Positions 16,321-24,717 of a stretch of 27,283 nt of DNA are shown here, piece by piece. This stretch comes from an uncultured Gluconobacter sp. (GTDB taxonomy: Bacteria; Pseudomonadota; Alphaproteobacteria; Acetobacterales; Acetobacteraceae). The stretch lies in assembly GCA_937880175.1 (NCBI GenBank), contig CALFLO010000036.1, positions 1 through 27,283 of the forward strand, read 5' to 3'. Within the stretch, counting starts at the first letter, position 1. The number at the start of each line of letters is the position of its first letter. Made by a program: the position numbers and the translations under genes. The notes beneath the pieces are model-generated. The model made no database searches. It was not told where the DNA came from and saw only the letters and a program-made list of their open reading frames with translations.

Positions 16321-17090
16321 ATGCTGAGACAGGAATGAGAAAGCCGATGAATGTTATCGTCACAGACACTCCCGATCAGGCTTTCCGTCGTGCGGCTGAC
16401 ATGATTGCGGACGAAATCCGCAGCGTTCCGGCCCCGGTTCTGGGTCTTGCTACGGGCCGGACGATGGAAAGCATTTATCGTCTTCTGGTGCAGCAGTATG
16501 AATCTGGAGGGCTGGATTTTTCTGGCGCCACTTCCTTCAATCTGGACGAATATGCTGGTCTGCCTCCGACAGACCTGAACTCGTACAGCCATTATATGCG
16601 TGAGCATCTTTTCGCGCATGTGAATATGTCTTCTACGAAAGCGCGTGTTCCTGATGGGGTTGCGGTAGATCTCGATGCCGAATGCGCGCGTTATGAAGTG
16701 GCCATCCATGCGTCGGGCGGCATCGGATTACAGCTTCTGGGCATTGGCGAAACCGGTCATATTGGCTTTAACGAGCCGCCTTCCGCTTTCGACAGCCGGA
16801 CGCGGGTGGTCCATCTTGATGAGGTCACGCGTCGGCAGAACAGTGGGATGTTCGGCAACGAACCGGCACGGGTGCCGGAACGCGCCCTGACGATGGGCGT
16901 CGGGACGATCCTTGAAGCCCGGCATCTGCTGCTGGTGGCAGTCGGGGAGGGGAAAGCGGAAATCATCAACAAGGCCCTGAATGGTCCGGTCAGTGAGGCC
17001 GTAAGCGCCTCCGCGATCCGCCTCCACGCCAACGTCACAGTCATTCTGGACAAGGCCTCAGCCCATATCTGGGCGCAGAACAGGGGCTGA
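16317..17090 (+). CDS. nagB: glucosamine-6-phosphate deaminase
   Basis: NagB converts GlcN 6-phosphate to fructose 6-phosphate and ammonia, the last step of amino-sugar catabolism. The product (257 aa) carries LGLATGRTMESIY (42-54, phosphate binding), FNLDEYAGLP (74-83, with D77 aligned to the catalytic base D72 of E. coli) and LGIGETGHIGFNEP (141-154, with H148 and E153 aligned to H143 and E148). The residue aligned to E. coli D141 is Thr, a substitution I recall in other bacterial NagB proteins. The ATG overlaps the nagA stop (ATGA), and GGGAG lies about 8 nt upstream. A shorter start at 16347 is possible. It ends the rightward operon, facing the convergent SDR gene 30 bp away. Confidence 0.94.
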   Translation: MNAETGMRKPMNVIVTDTPDQAFRRAADMIADEIRSVPAPVLGLATGRTMESIYRLLVQQYESGGLDFSGATSFNLDEYAGLPPTDLNSYSHYMREHLFAHVNMSSTKARVPDGVAVDLDAECARYEVAIHASGGIGLQLLGIGETGHIGFNEPPSAFDSRTRVVHLDEVTRRQNSGMFGNEPARVPERALTMGVGTILEARHLLLVAVGEGKAEIINKALNGPVSEAVSASAIRLHANVTVILDKASAHIWAQNRG

Positions 17091-17120
17091 AGCTCCTGGA
17101 CCAAAGCCGGACGCTGAACT

Positions 17121-17867
17121 TCAGCGGAGGCCCCCGGCAGCGATAAGAATTTCTCCGGTCAGCCAACGCGCATCATCTGAGGCCAGGAAAACTGCGATTG
17201 GCGCTATATCCGATACCTCACCAACACGCTGGAGTGGTGTCTGCGCAATGACCGTACGTTCCCGATCAGTCGTAACCATATTGGCTGAATGGGTTCCATC
17301 AGTTTTGGTAAGTCCTGGATTAATGGCGTTGACGCGGATTTGTTTCGGACCGAGCTCCTTTGCAAGCGATCCAGTGATCGCATCCACTGCACCCTTCGTG
17401 CCAACATAAACAGCGGCATCGGGGGGCGTGAGATGGGAGCATACCGAGCTGATATTGATAATGCTGCTCCCTTTTCCAAGGTAAGGAATTGCGGCCTGCG
17501 TTACTTGGATTAAACCCAAAACGTTTACGTTGAATTGGCGGTGGAAATGTTCCTGAGTGATTTCTTCAATCGGGCCAAATTCATAGATGCCAGAGTTGTT
17601 GACCAAAATATCCAGTCGGCCAAATGCGCCGATAGCGCCTGCAATGATGGCCTCGGCATCCGTTTTGCACGACACATCACCTTGTACCGCAAGGGCCTGG
17701 CCACCCTTGTCAGTAATGGCGGTAACAACTGCGTCTGCCTCCACTTTGCTTGAAGCATAATTAACGATGACCGCAGCGCCTGCGGCAGCAAGTGCCTCGG
17801 CAATTCCTGAACCAATTCCCTTTGATGCACCCGTAACGACTGCGACTTTTCCTGCCAGCTTATTCAT
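17121..17867 (-). CDS. short-chain dehydrogenase/reductase (SDR)
   Basis: This is a 248-aa classical SDR, cytosolic and probably NADP(H)- or NAD(H)-dependent. The cofactor motif TGASKGIG is at 12-19. NNSG (90-93) stands in place of the usual NNAG, catalytic Ser is near 140-141 (INISSV), and the Tyr-Lys pair is Y154 and K158 (YVGTK). The C-terminus GEILIAAGGLR matches the glucose-1-dehydrogenase/3-oxoacyl-reductase-like group. The substrate cannot be predicted. The gene is convergent with nagB and lies 104 bp after the beta-propeller lipoprotein gene on the same strand, with its own possible promoter (AT-rich TTAATTATG and TATATTTTTTAA, 17880-17930). It may therefore be independent of both clusters. 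Confidence 0.9.
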   Translation of the reverse strand: MNKLAGKVAVVTGASKGIGSGIAEALAAAGAAVIVNYASSKVEADAVVTAITDKGGQALAVQGDVSCKTDAEAIIAGAIGAFGRLDILVNNSGIYEFGPIEEITQEHFHRQFNVNVLGLIQVTQAAIPYLGKGSSIINISSVCSHLTPPDAAVYVGTKGAVDAITGSLAKELGPKQIRVNAINPGLTKTDGTHSANMVTTDRERTVIAQTPLQRVGEVSDIAPIAVFLASDDARWLTGEILIAAGGLR

Positions 17868-17971
17868 GAAACATATTTCCAGCGTTAAAAAATATAGAAA
17901 ATTCGCTACTCGGCATAATTAAATACTGAACATTTTTATGCGTGTTCACTTTTTTGCCAAAGCCTGAATAT

Positions 17972-18916
17972 TCAATGGCGTAAAACAGCAGGAGACCACC
18001 AGGACAATGTGTGTACATCGTGCGAGGTCGTCCAGATTCCTGAACTCGTATACCGTAATGCACCGCTGCCACTTTCCTTTCCGACCCGAGCCAGAATGTC
18101 GAGAGTTTCAGGATCGAGCACGACATAAGTCTGCCCTGTCGTCGTGCGAAGCCAGATATTGCCCCCGCCAGCGTCGATATCTCCGTATTTCAGCGTATCT
18201 GATACTTTGACGCGGCCAGTTACTTTCCCTGTTTCAGGCGAGATACGTGCAACGGTTCCGTCAGCCTGTTCCTGCACCCATACTGCGTTTTCGCCGGCAA
18301 CCAGAAAGCCTGGATCGCCCCCGAGAGGCGTCCTTTGCACCAAGGTGTTGGTCCTTGGATCAATTTTTTCAAGCTCTCGTCCGGTTGGTGTCGTTGCCCA
18401 GAGAAATTTAAGGCCGAAAGAGAGGTAATATGTATCAGCATCAACCGGAATGACTGAAGAGATACTGTTATTGATGGGGTCAACGCGTGTAATTGAACCT
18501 CTTCGGTTACTGGCTACCCATACCGATCCGTCTCCAATGACGACATTCGTTTCGCCGCGGGGATTGGCAATGCCCGTATTAATGACAGCGGACAGTTTTT
18601 CAGTTTTCAGGTCAATGCGGTTGAGCGTATTGTCGGCGCAATCGGCGACCCAGAGAGAGCCGAAACCCACGGCCAGAGCACCACATGGATGATGCATGGC
18701 CACTTCTGAAAGTTTGCCGTTCCGGGACCAGTGCTCAACCCTGCCTTTGTTTGTTACCCAGACGGTTGCGTCATCTATCGCAATAAAGTCCGCAAAACCA
18801 GGAACGGATTGTACATGTTCTCTGGGGCTTTCAGGGCGCTGCACCGCACATCCCGCCAACAGAAAAGCAAAACCGAGCATCGGTATGAAAGACTTTATAT
18901 GTTGGAATTCTCGCAT
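17972..18916 (-). CDS. beta-propeller lipoprotein (YVTN/Vgb-like)
   Basis: This 314-aa protein has a lipoprotein signal peptide with lipobox LLAGC (lipidated Cys at residue 23). About six repeats of the form SVWVASNRRGSITRVDP / LWVADCADNTLNRIDL / AVWVQEQADGTVARISPETG follow, the pattern of YVTN or virginiamycin-B-lyase-like beta-propellers. I see no catalytic residues, so a binding or scaffold role at the membrane is more likely than lyase activity. I prefer the ATG at 18916 over the GTG two codons earlier. It is downstream of, and in the same direction as, the second TonB-dependent receptor, with a strong hairpin between them. Function unknown; it may be a substrate-binding accessory of the receptor. 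Confidence 0.75.
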   Translation of the reverse strand: MREFQHIKSFIPMLGFAFLLAGCAVQRPESPREHVQSVPGFADFIAIDDATVWVTNKGRVEHWSRNGKLSEVAMHHPCGALAVGFGSLWVADCADNTLNRIDLKTEKLSAVINTGIANPRGETNVVIGDGSVWVASNRRGSITRVDPINNSISSVIPVDADTYYLSFGLKFLWATTPTGRELEKIDPRTNTLVQRTPLGGDPGFLVAGENAVWVQEQADGTVARISPETGKVTGRVKVSDTLKYGDIDAGGGNIWLRTTTGQTYVVLDPETLDILARVGKESGSGALRYTSSGIWTTSHDVHTLSWWSPAVLRH

Positions 18917-18988
18917 TATCACCGTAAATAACCTTTTATTTGATATAATATTTGGAAATATAGATTTATTTTAAATGAGACTACGTGT

Positions 18989-19026
18989 TGCTATGTGTAT
19001 CCATCTATTGATGGATACACATAGCA
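18989..19026. terminator. perfect 17-bp hairpin between receptor and lipoprotein genes
   Basis: TGCTATGTGTATCCATC (18989-19005) and its exact reverse complement (19010-19026) are separated by a TATT loop. It lies 18 bp after the stop of the receptor gene and about 70 bp before the lipoprotein start. Neither side has a clear T-run, so it could be a terminator, an mRNA-stabilising 3' structure or a processing site that sets different levels for the two genes. The perfection of the stem suggests selection or a recent origin. Confidence 0.6.
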
Positions 19027-19044
19027 GAAATACCCAAGATATTT

Positions 19045-21555
19045 TCAGAAGTTCACAGTCGCCTCTGCGCCAATGACACGCGGGGCAAGAATGCTTTCCG
19101 CGTAATAGCGCTCTGTCACACCAGTGACCTGTTGATTAAGGGTATTGCTTTGGTTGCTCACAGCAGTGATGGCCCTCTGGTTGAAAATATTATTTACGAA
19201 AAATGATGCGTTCCATTTGCCCGCACGATAGCTGATGGACGCACGGTGGGTAACGTAACTCGGGATGCGGGTTCCATAATCATGAAGACCGACAGTAGAG
19301 TATATGGAGCCTGAATATGCAGCCATCCAGTTGAATCTGACGCTGCGGTTGTTGGCGAGCGGCAGAATATATGTTGCCGTTATCGAGCCTGAATTCTTCA
19401 TTGAACCGGGCAGGCGGTCGCCAGCGTAAGCATTCGCGACACCATTCACAAGATTTGCAACGCCTTCTGTCAGATGAGCGTCAACGTACGCATAGTTGGC
19501 AGTAAGGTGCAACTGACGCGTAATCCGAAGCGATCCGGAAAATTCGAAGCCATTCGACACAGCCCGCCCACCGTTCGTGGTGATCCCCACGGCGCCATAA
19601 ACTGTCTGGCTGGGAACCTGCACGTTGAGCCAGTCGATATGATAGCCGTCGATCGAAAAGACGAACCGGTTATGGAAAAGATTTCCTCTGAAACCGAGTT
19701 CGATATTACGGGTAGTGTCAGGCTTGTAGCTGATTTCATTGGAAAGCGCGCAGATATTCTGCACGGACGTGTTGAGCGGGAGAATGCAGGGAGCGACCCG
19801 ATTGTATCCGCCGACCCGATATCCCGTGCTGTAAGTAAAGTATGTCATCAACTGTGGATTGAAGCGGTAGGACGCATTTGCTTTCCAGACGATACCGTTT
19901 GATCCTGTGCCGCCACCGGCATTGGACAGCTTGATGTCCGGGTAGGTCTGGTAGAGCGGAAGACCTGATCCACCGCTATTGGATGCATCATAGTCAAAAT
20001 ACCGAATACCTCCGGTAAGCTGAAGGTCTTTCGTTAGATGCAATGTGCCTTCACTATACAGGGCACGTTCGGCCGTTTCTGTTTCGACGCGCGACGCATA
20101 TTCCAGTTCATCAGGCCGGTACATGTTTCCAAAGCCGTTTGCGACGCCCCATTCCGAGAAGCCCGGCACATGCTCGCGGTAGACCGTGTTTGTGTTGAAT
20201 TTGTTATAAAACCCTCCAACGACCCAACTGAAGGGACCCTTGTGTGTCGACACAAGCCGCAGTTCCTGATTGAACTGCCGATAATCGTCATGGGATGTGT
20301 TCCAGGACGAAAACTGCGGAAAGGCCTGATAGCCGTAGTCCAGATCGAGCAGCAGATCGGTGTTATCGTATTTTGTATCGATTACCTGATGTGTAAACGC
20401 AGTTGTGCTAACGAATTGTGCAATATGGAAAAGGTTGGCGTACACTTCGGCACTGTAAAGGTCGCCACTTCTATCAACGGGTTCCAGATAACGCCACGGA
20501 CCATCCCAGTTTCCCGTGTTCATGACACCGGCACCCGTTGCAGAACGACCATCTGTTTTTGTTTCCTGATGAGCGTAAGTCAGGTACATTTTCAAGTCGT
20601 CGTTATATTTCAACATCAACTGATTGCGCGTTGTCAGAGTGTGATTGAAGTTCACACCGCTATGCTTGCTGAAGTTTTCATCCCGCTGAGCGGAGCTTCC
20701 AAAGCTATTAGGGCCAGCCGGTTGCGGGTTCGAGACGCCTGGCTTGCGCAGAACGTAATCATAATCAATGTAACCCGGGTCATCGTAATATCCGGTAACG
20801 GAACGAAATGCGATATGATCTTTCCAGATGGGCAGATTGATCGTGACGTCTTCATCACCGCCAGGAGCAGTGGAATGGTACTGACCGAAGACACGGCCGT
20901 GAACTGAAATCGAATATTTGTCTGTGTTTGGACGATTGGGCATATAGCGGATGGTTCCGCCCAATGTGCCTAGGCCGAAAAGTGTTCCCTGAGGCCCCTG
21001 CAGAGATTCAACTCTGTTGATGTCGAGTAGCATGAAGTCGAGATACATCGGAACTTCGCCAATATACACGCCAACAGCATTGTTCTTGAACACGCCGTTG
21101 GTACTGGTTCCGCTGGTGGAAATGCCTCGCATAACAATCGTTCCCGCACCGTTCGGGCCCGAATTGACGACCGTCACGCCCGGCAAAAGCGCTGCCAGGG
21201 ACTTGATGTCGTCCAGTCGTTCGCTTTTGATCGTTTCGGCACTGATGGCAGTGATGTTCGTTGGTGCATTCTGTACGCTTGTGGCGCGTCGGCTCGAGGT
21301 AACAACAATCGACTCGTCAGATGCGGCTTCGATTGATCTGGCCTTGCTCGACGCCTGCGTTGTGGGGGCTGGAGTGCGGGCCGTTTTCTGGGCAGCTTTT
21401 CCTTTATTTGTGTTCGGCTGCTGTTTCTTCGTTTCGGCCTGCGAAGCAGGTTGGGCTGCTGCGGCTCGAGCATAATTTGAAACTGGGGTTACTGCGCATC
21501 CGACGAGGGCGGTGGCGCACAGCAGGCGCAGTTTTTGCGAAGAGATCACTGCCAT
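19045..21555 (-). CDS. TonB-dependent receptor, second copy
   Basis: The product (836 aa) has a signal peptide (residues 1-31, LRLLCATALVGCAVTPVSNYARA) and a long Ala/Gln/Lys-rich periplasmic linker. SDESIVVTSSRR is the TonB-box/plug start. The plug includes PTNITAISAETIKSERLDDI and RVESLQGPQGTLFGLGTLGG, and a large barrel follows, ending in EATVNF with terminal Phe. The plug motifs are those of the broad group of TonB receptors from sphingomonads and acetic acid bacteria, often linked to organic substrates or iron chelates. I chose the ATG at 21555 because AAGGAG lies 6-7 nt before it; the frame is open to 21603. It follows the molybdopterin oxidoreductase gene by 272 bp. It is unlike the receptor at 12769-15153 in linker and plug, so it is not a recent duplicate. 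Confidence 0.9.
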   Translation of the reverse strand: MAVISSQKLRLLCATALVGCAVTPVSNYARAAAAQPASQAETKKQQPNTNKGKAAQKTARTPAPTTQASSKARSIEAASDESIVVTSSRRATSVQNAPTNITAISAETIKSERLDDIKSLAALLPGVTVVNSGPNGAGTIVMRGISTSGTSTNGVFKNNAVGVYIGEVPMYLDFMLLDINRVESLQGPQGTLFGLGTLGGTIRYMPNRPNTDKYSISVHGRVFGQYHSTAPGGDEDVTINLPIWKDHIAFRSVTGYYDDPGYIDYDYVLRKPGVSNPQPAGPNSFGSSAQRDENFSKHSGVNFNHTLTTRNQLMLKYNDDLKMYLTYAHQETKTDGRSATGAGVMNTGNWDGPWRYLEPVDRSGDLYSAEVYANLFHIAQFVSTTAFTHQVIDTKYDNTDLLLDLDYGYQAFPQFSSWNTSHDDYRQFNQELRLVSTHKGPFSWVVGGFYNKFNTNTVYREHVPGFSEWGVANGFGNMYRPDELEYASRVETETAERALYSEGTLHLTKDLQLTGGIRYFDYDASNSGGSGLPLYQTYPDIKLSNAGGGTGSNGIVWKANASYRFNPQLMTYFTYSTGYRVGGYNRVAPCILPLNTSVQNICALSNEISYKPDTTRNIELGFRGNLFHNRFVFSIDGYHIDWLNVQVPSQTVYGAVGITTNGGRAVSNGFEFSGSLRITRQLHLTANYAYVDAHLTEGVANLVNGVANAYAGDRLPGSMKNSGSITATYILPLANNRSVRFNWMAAYSGSIYSTVGLHDYGTRIPSYVTHRASISYRAGKWNASFFVNNIFNQRAITAVSNQSNTLNQQVTGVTERYYAESILAPRVIGAEATVNF

Positions 21556-21827
21556 GTTGGCTCCTTGAAGCATCTGGATAACGCTTTGTATGACTGTGTT
21601 CACTCTGGAGGTTTCGTTTTGATATAGATATATGTTGTTTGACGTATCCGCCAGAAATATCGAAGGTTTTTCTACCCCCGCTGCCTATAAATTTGAGAGG
21701 GAACAGACGGGTTTTTGGTCATGATATGTCAAAAAAGGTTTATTCCTGTGCCGCGACGTTACAAAGGAATGTACCCGTGGATTCCGGACGTGCTGTATGG
21801 CCTTCTGCATCTTGAATCGTGGAAATT
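21556..21827. promoter_or_regulatory. leader region between the oxidoreductase and receptor genes
   Basis: This is a 272-bp gap. On the minus strand a T6 run (21733-21738) follows the oxidoreductase stop by about 90 bp without a good hairpin. Nearer the receptor is an AT-rich stretch with the repeat ATATATCTATATC (21622-21634) that could hold a -10 element. The size of the gap suggests that the receptor has its own promoter. I see no recognisable riboswitch or Fur-box-like site. Confidence 0.3.
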
Positions 21828-24008
21828 CTACGTTTTGGTGGAAGGCTGGAATGGGTAAGATTGGCGCCTTTCGCCGGTCGCGCTAAAGAGTGCATTGCCG
21901 AGAGATGCGAAGGCAGCCGTGGTTCCGACTTCGCCAATACCACCGGTATCTTCATGACTGTCGATAATGAATGTACCTATTTCAGGAATTTCATTAATCC
22001 TCATCAGTCCGAAATCATGAAAATTACTTTGTTCGATAGCGTTGTTTTTGATGGTAATTTTTCCATGAAGAGCTGCGGAAAATCCAAAGAGAATCCCTCC
22101 CTCCATTTGTGCGATTATTCCATTTTCATTGATTGCGACGCCACAATCTACAACTGCTGTTACTTTGCGTATTTTCACCGCATGTTCTGGCAGAATACAG
22201 ATTTCTGTTATGATGGCGCAATAAGATCCAAAAGCGTTATGGAGTGCTATTCCCCGACCATGATTTTCCGGGAGTGGAGTGTTCCAGCCACTTTCTAGCG
22301 CAGCTCGTTTCAGGACATTAACCGATCTCGGATTGTCGCTCAGTAATCTTAACCTGTACTCGATGGGATCGATTTTCGCGGCGGCGGCGAGTTCGTCCAT
22401 GAAGCTTTCGACCACATAGACGTTGTGAGCCGGGCCAACCCCTCGCCACCAGCCAACAGGCACCGGAGTATGTGCCCTGACCCAGCTGACGCGTCGATGC
22501 GGGATGGCGTAAGGAATTTCGACGGCGCCTGCGACTGCATCTGTGTCGAGTTTTCCGTCAGGCAATCCTCCGGGAGTGAAGCGATCCGCAACGGATTGAC
22601 CTGTGATCTGATGAGACCAAGCACGTGGGAGGCCGTCCTCGCCAAGAGATGCCTTGATTCTGTCAAAATATGCAGGACGAAACAGATCCTGTCGGAGGTC
22701 TTCTTCCCGGCTCCAGATGAATTTGACGGGCCGGGAAATATGAGATGCGAACTGTACAGCCTGCTCAATAAAATCGGTCGACAACCGACGCCCGAAACTG
22801 CCGCCTATCATATGATTGTGGATGGCAATTTTGTCTTCAGGAAGTCCTGTGATTTTGGCGACCGCCTTGCGGGCGCGGGTTGGCACCTGGGTTCCTACCC
22901 AGACGTCGCAACCATTGGACCGGACGTGGACGGTTGCGTTGAGCGGCTCCATCGGGGCGTGTGCGAGAAAGGGGAGCTCGTATGTGCTTTCTACGCGTTG
23001 TCCGCGCTCAAGCGCAGCGTCGGTTCCCAAGTCATTCAATGCCATAACTTCAGAAATGGATTGCGCAGAATTCTGGAGTATCTCTCTGATATCACTGGAG
23101 GAAACGACAGGGTCACTACCGTTATTCCAGTTTATTTCCAGTGCGACGAGGCCCTTTCTGGCCGCCCAATAACTGGTCGCAACAACGGCAACATGGGTCG
23201 AGATATGGAGCACGTCCAGAACGCCCGGAATTGCTTTCGTGGCCGTGGCATCGAAGCTGCGAACGGTTGCTCCCCAGGAGGGAGGACCCATGACGGCCGC
23301 AGTCGCCATTCCGGGGATGCGGACATCAATTCCGAAAACTGCTGTTCCGTTGACCTTTGGCGGAATATCGACGCGTGGGGCGGCGTGTCCAATAAGTTTC
23401 CATTCGGAAGGTGATTTGAGCGCGATATGGGCGGGGACATGCTGACGGGCGGCAGCGGGCGCAAGGGCCCCATAGGGTGCATGGCGCGTTCCAGCTTTGT
23501 CACGTACGGCACCATTTTCTGCAATTAATGTATCCGGGTTTACACCCCATTGTTCGGCTGCTGCTGAGACCAGCATCAGACGTGCGCAGGCCCCGGCCTG
23601 CCTGAGAGGAACCCAGGCTTTGCGGACGGAGCGGGACCCTCCTGTCGAGAGGGATTTCAGGATTTCGGGTGCAACATCCGTGATCTCCTGCGGAAGAGCA
23701 GTGACGACCCGGACTGCATCCAGATCGACTTCCAGCTCTTCCGCGATCATCATCGCTTCAGTGGTAAAAATGCCTTGTCCCATTTCGATGTTTGGAACAA
23801 TCAAAGTGATCAGCCCATTGGAACCAATACGGACGAGGCCGCGTAGCGTGGTGAAAGGGTTTGGACTGTTTTCTGCCCCCGAGGTTTCGTCGCCATAGGC
23901 ATGGCGTTGGCCTGCGAAAGCCAGCAGCAGGCCTCCCGCCGCGATAAAGCGACGGCGCGAGAGTGACTTTGTGATGGTATCGATCCGGCAGACAAGGGGC
24001 GATGACAT
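21828..24008 (-). CDS. xanthine dehydrogenase-family molybdopterin-binding subunit, Tat-exported
   Basis: This 726-aa protein resembles the large subunits of IorB-type and acetic-acid-bacterial aldehyde oxidoreductases, which hydroxylate or oxidise aldehydes or N-heterocycles at a molybdenum centre. It has a Tat signal, SRRRFIAAGGLLLAFAG (17-33), so it acts in the periplasm. Family motifs follow: GQGIFTTEAMMIAEEL (early), APMEPLNATVHV, GGSFGRRLSTDF (molybdopterin contact, about 405-416), and GWWRGVGPAHNVYVVESFMDELA. The C-terminal GGIGEVG carries the catalytic glutamate E693. The start has GAGGA at suitable spacing. Length is near normal for the family. No 2Fe-2S small subunit and no c-type cytochrome gene adjoin it; the upstream neighbour is a DUF1636 gene 114 bp away. 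The substrate is unknown. Confidence 0.88.
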   Translation of the reverse strand: MSSPLVCRIDTITKSLSRRRFIAAGGLLLAFAGQRHAYGDETSGAENSPNPFTTLRGLVRIGSNGLITLIVPNIEMGQGIFTTEAMMIAEELEVDLDAVRVVTALPQEITDVAPEILKSLSTGGSRSVRKAWVPLRQAGACARLMLVSAAAEQWGVNPDTLIAENGAVRDKAGTRHAPYGALAPAAARQHVPAHIALKSPSEWKLIGHAAPRVDIPPKVNGTAVFGIDVRIPGMATAAVMGPPSWGATVRSFDATATKAIPGVLDVLHISTHVAVVATSYWAARKGLVALEINWNNGSDPVVSSSDIREILQNSAQSISEVMALNDLGTDAALERGQRVESTYELPFLAHAPMEPLNATVHVRSNGCDVWVGTQVPTRARKAVAKITGLPEDKIAIHNHMIGGSFGRRLSTDFIEQAVQFASHISRPVKFIWSREEDLRQDLFRPAYFDRIKASLGEDGLPRAWSHQITGQSVADRFTPGGLPDGKLDTDAVAGAVEIPYAIPHRRVSWVRAHTPVPVGWWRGVGPAHNVYVVESFMDELAAAAKIDPIEYRLRLLSDNPRSVNVLKRAALESGWNTPLPENHGRGIALHNAFGSYCAIITEICILPEHAVKIRKVTAVVDCGVAINENGIIAQMEGGILFGFSAALHGKITIKNNAIEQSNFHDFGLMRINEIPEIGTFIIDSHEDTGGIGEVGTTAAFASLGNALFSATGERRQSYPFQPSTKT

Positions 24009-24122
24009 CAGAAATGTTCCTCAGGCACAGTCGATTTCAGGGCTGGCAAAGCAGTACGCCTCGGGCGAGGGAGCACTGTAAATTACTCATGAGTGCGGAC
24101 TGCTGTTTGCTAAAATGCTGCT

Positions 24123-24545
24123 TCAAGCTGATTTGGTGGCTGATGTCACGTCGGCTGGAAGGCGCGCGATAACCATGTCCGAGAGTGCTGGTGGGCGTTT
24201 GGATGCAGGAACCATGCCGGTTTTCGATGCGCTGTAGAGTTTGAGCCATTCCTTGAAATCAGCGAGTTTTTCCATCTCGAGGCCACCGAGAAGCAACGTC
24301 CATTTTCCGGGCATCGAGACCGCTGCGGCACAGCCCCGAGCGCATAAAGACATGCATTCGACTGGCTTGACGACAATTCCGGATTCCTCCGCGTTCGCCA
24401 TCAGAGCATCGTAAAGCTGGCGGCCCGGGACGGGTGCATCGCCAATTTCGGCGGAGGAAAGGCCGCGACGGCATGTTACGCAGACCGTCAGCACGGGCTG
24501 GGCGATCTGCTCATTTGCGGTAGCGGGGGATGTAGTGTCTGACAT
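24123..24545 (-). CDS. DUF1636 family cysteine-rich protein
   Basis: This is a small soluble protein of 140 aa. Residues 18-75 carry VLTVCVTCRRG (C22, C25) and PVECMSLCARGCAAAV (C64, C68, C72), a spacing typical of DUF1636 and reminiscent of thioredoxin-fold 2Fe-2S ferredoxins. Residues 79-90 (PGKWTLLLGGLE) and the C-terminal RPPALSDMVIARLP also match the family. DUF1636 genes often occur near cobalamin or metal-transport genes. Here the gene is upstream of a Mo oxidoreductase and a TonB receptor. No signal peptide is visible, so it is probably cytoplasmic, perhaps helping cofactor or cluster assembly rather than acting as the periplasmic electron carrier. Function unproven. Confidence 0.75.
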   Translation of the reverse strand: MSDTTSPATANEQIAQPVLTVCVTCRRGLSSAEIGDAPVPGRQLYDALMANAEESGIVVKPVECMSLCARGCAAAVSMPGKWTLLLGGLEMEKLADFKEWLKLYSASKTGMVPASKRPPALSDMVIARLPADVTSATKSA

Positions 24546-24679
24546 GTTCTGCTTTCTCGTGAGGTTCTGTTGATTACGAAGGCATGGCGTGTGGGAAAAT
24601 AGCTGTAAGCTCTTCTCGGGTCACAGCCAGGATATTGCCTGTTTGGGATTCATTATGTCGATCCGGTTTCGATATGTTT

Positions 24680-24694
24680 TGATGTTTGACATCA
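24680..24694. promoter_or_regulatory. inverted repeat TGATGT-N3-ACATCA upstream of the DUF1636 gene
   Basis: A perfect 6-bp inverted repeat with a 3-bp spacer lies in the 172-bp gap between the sulfotransferase stop (24718) and the DUF1636 start (24545). It is 135 bp upstream of the DUF1636 gene on the minus strand. It could be an operator for the DUF1636 and oxidoreductase genes. As a hairpin it is too small, and lacks the T-run, for a terminator of the sulfotransferase gene. Confidence 0.3.
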
Positions 24695-24717
24695 GAACTT
24701 TCGGTTTTTGGATCATG

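Noticed and set aside
17086..17125. GCTGAAG/CTTCAGC inverted repeat between the nagB and SDR stops as a bidirectional terminator
   Set aside because: The loop is 26 nt, there is no T-run on either side, and the repeat lies partly in coding sequence.
20038..20907. Plus-strand frame of 289 codons opposite the second receptor; likewise 22425-23414 opposite the Mo oxidoreductase and 4348-5010 opposite the isomerase
   Set aside because: All lie wholly within strongly supported genes and have no recognisable domains.
24123..24545. DUF1636 protein as the direct 2Fe-2S electron-transfer subunit of the Mo enzyme
   Set aside because: It lacks the plant-type ferredoxin and four-helix domains of known small subunits and has no export signal. 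I kept this only as a question in the findings.
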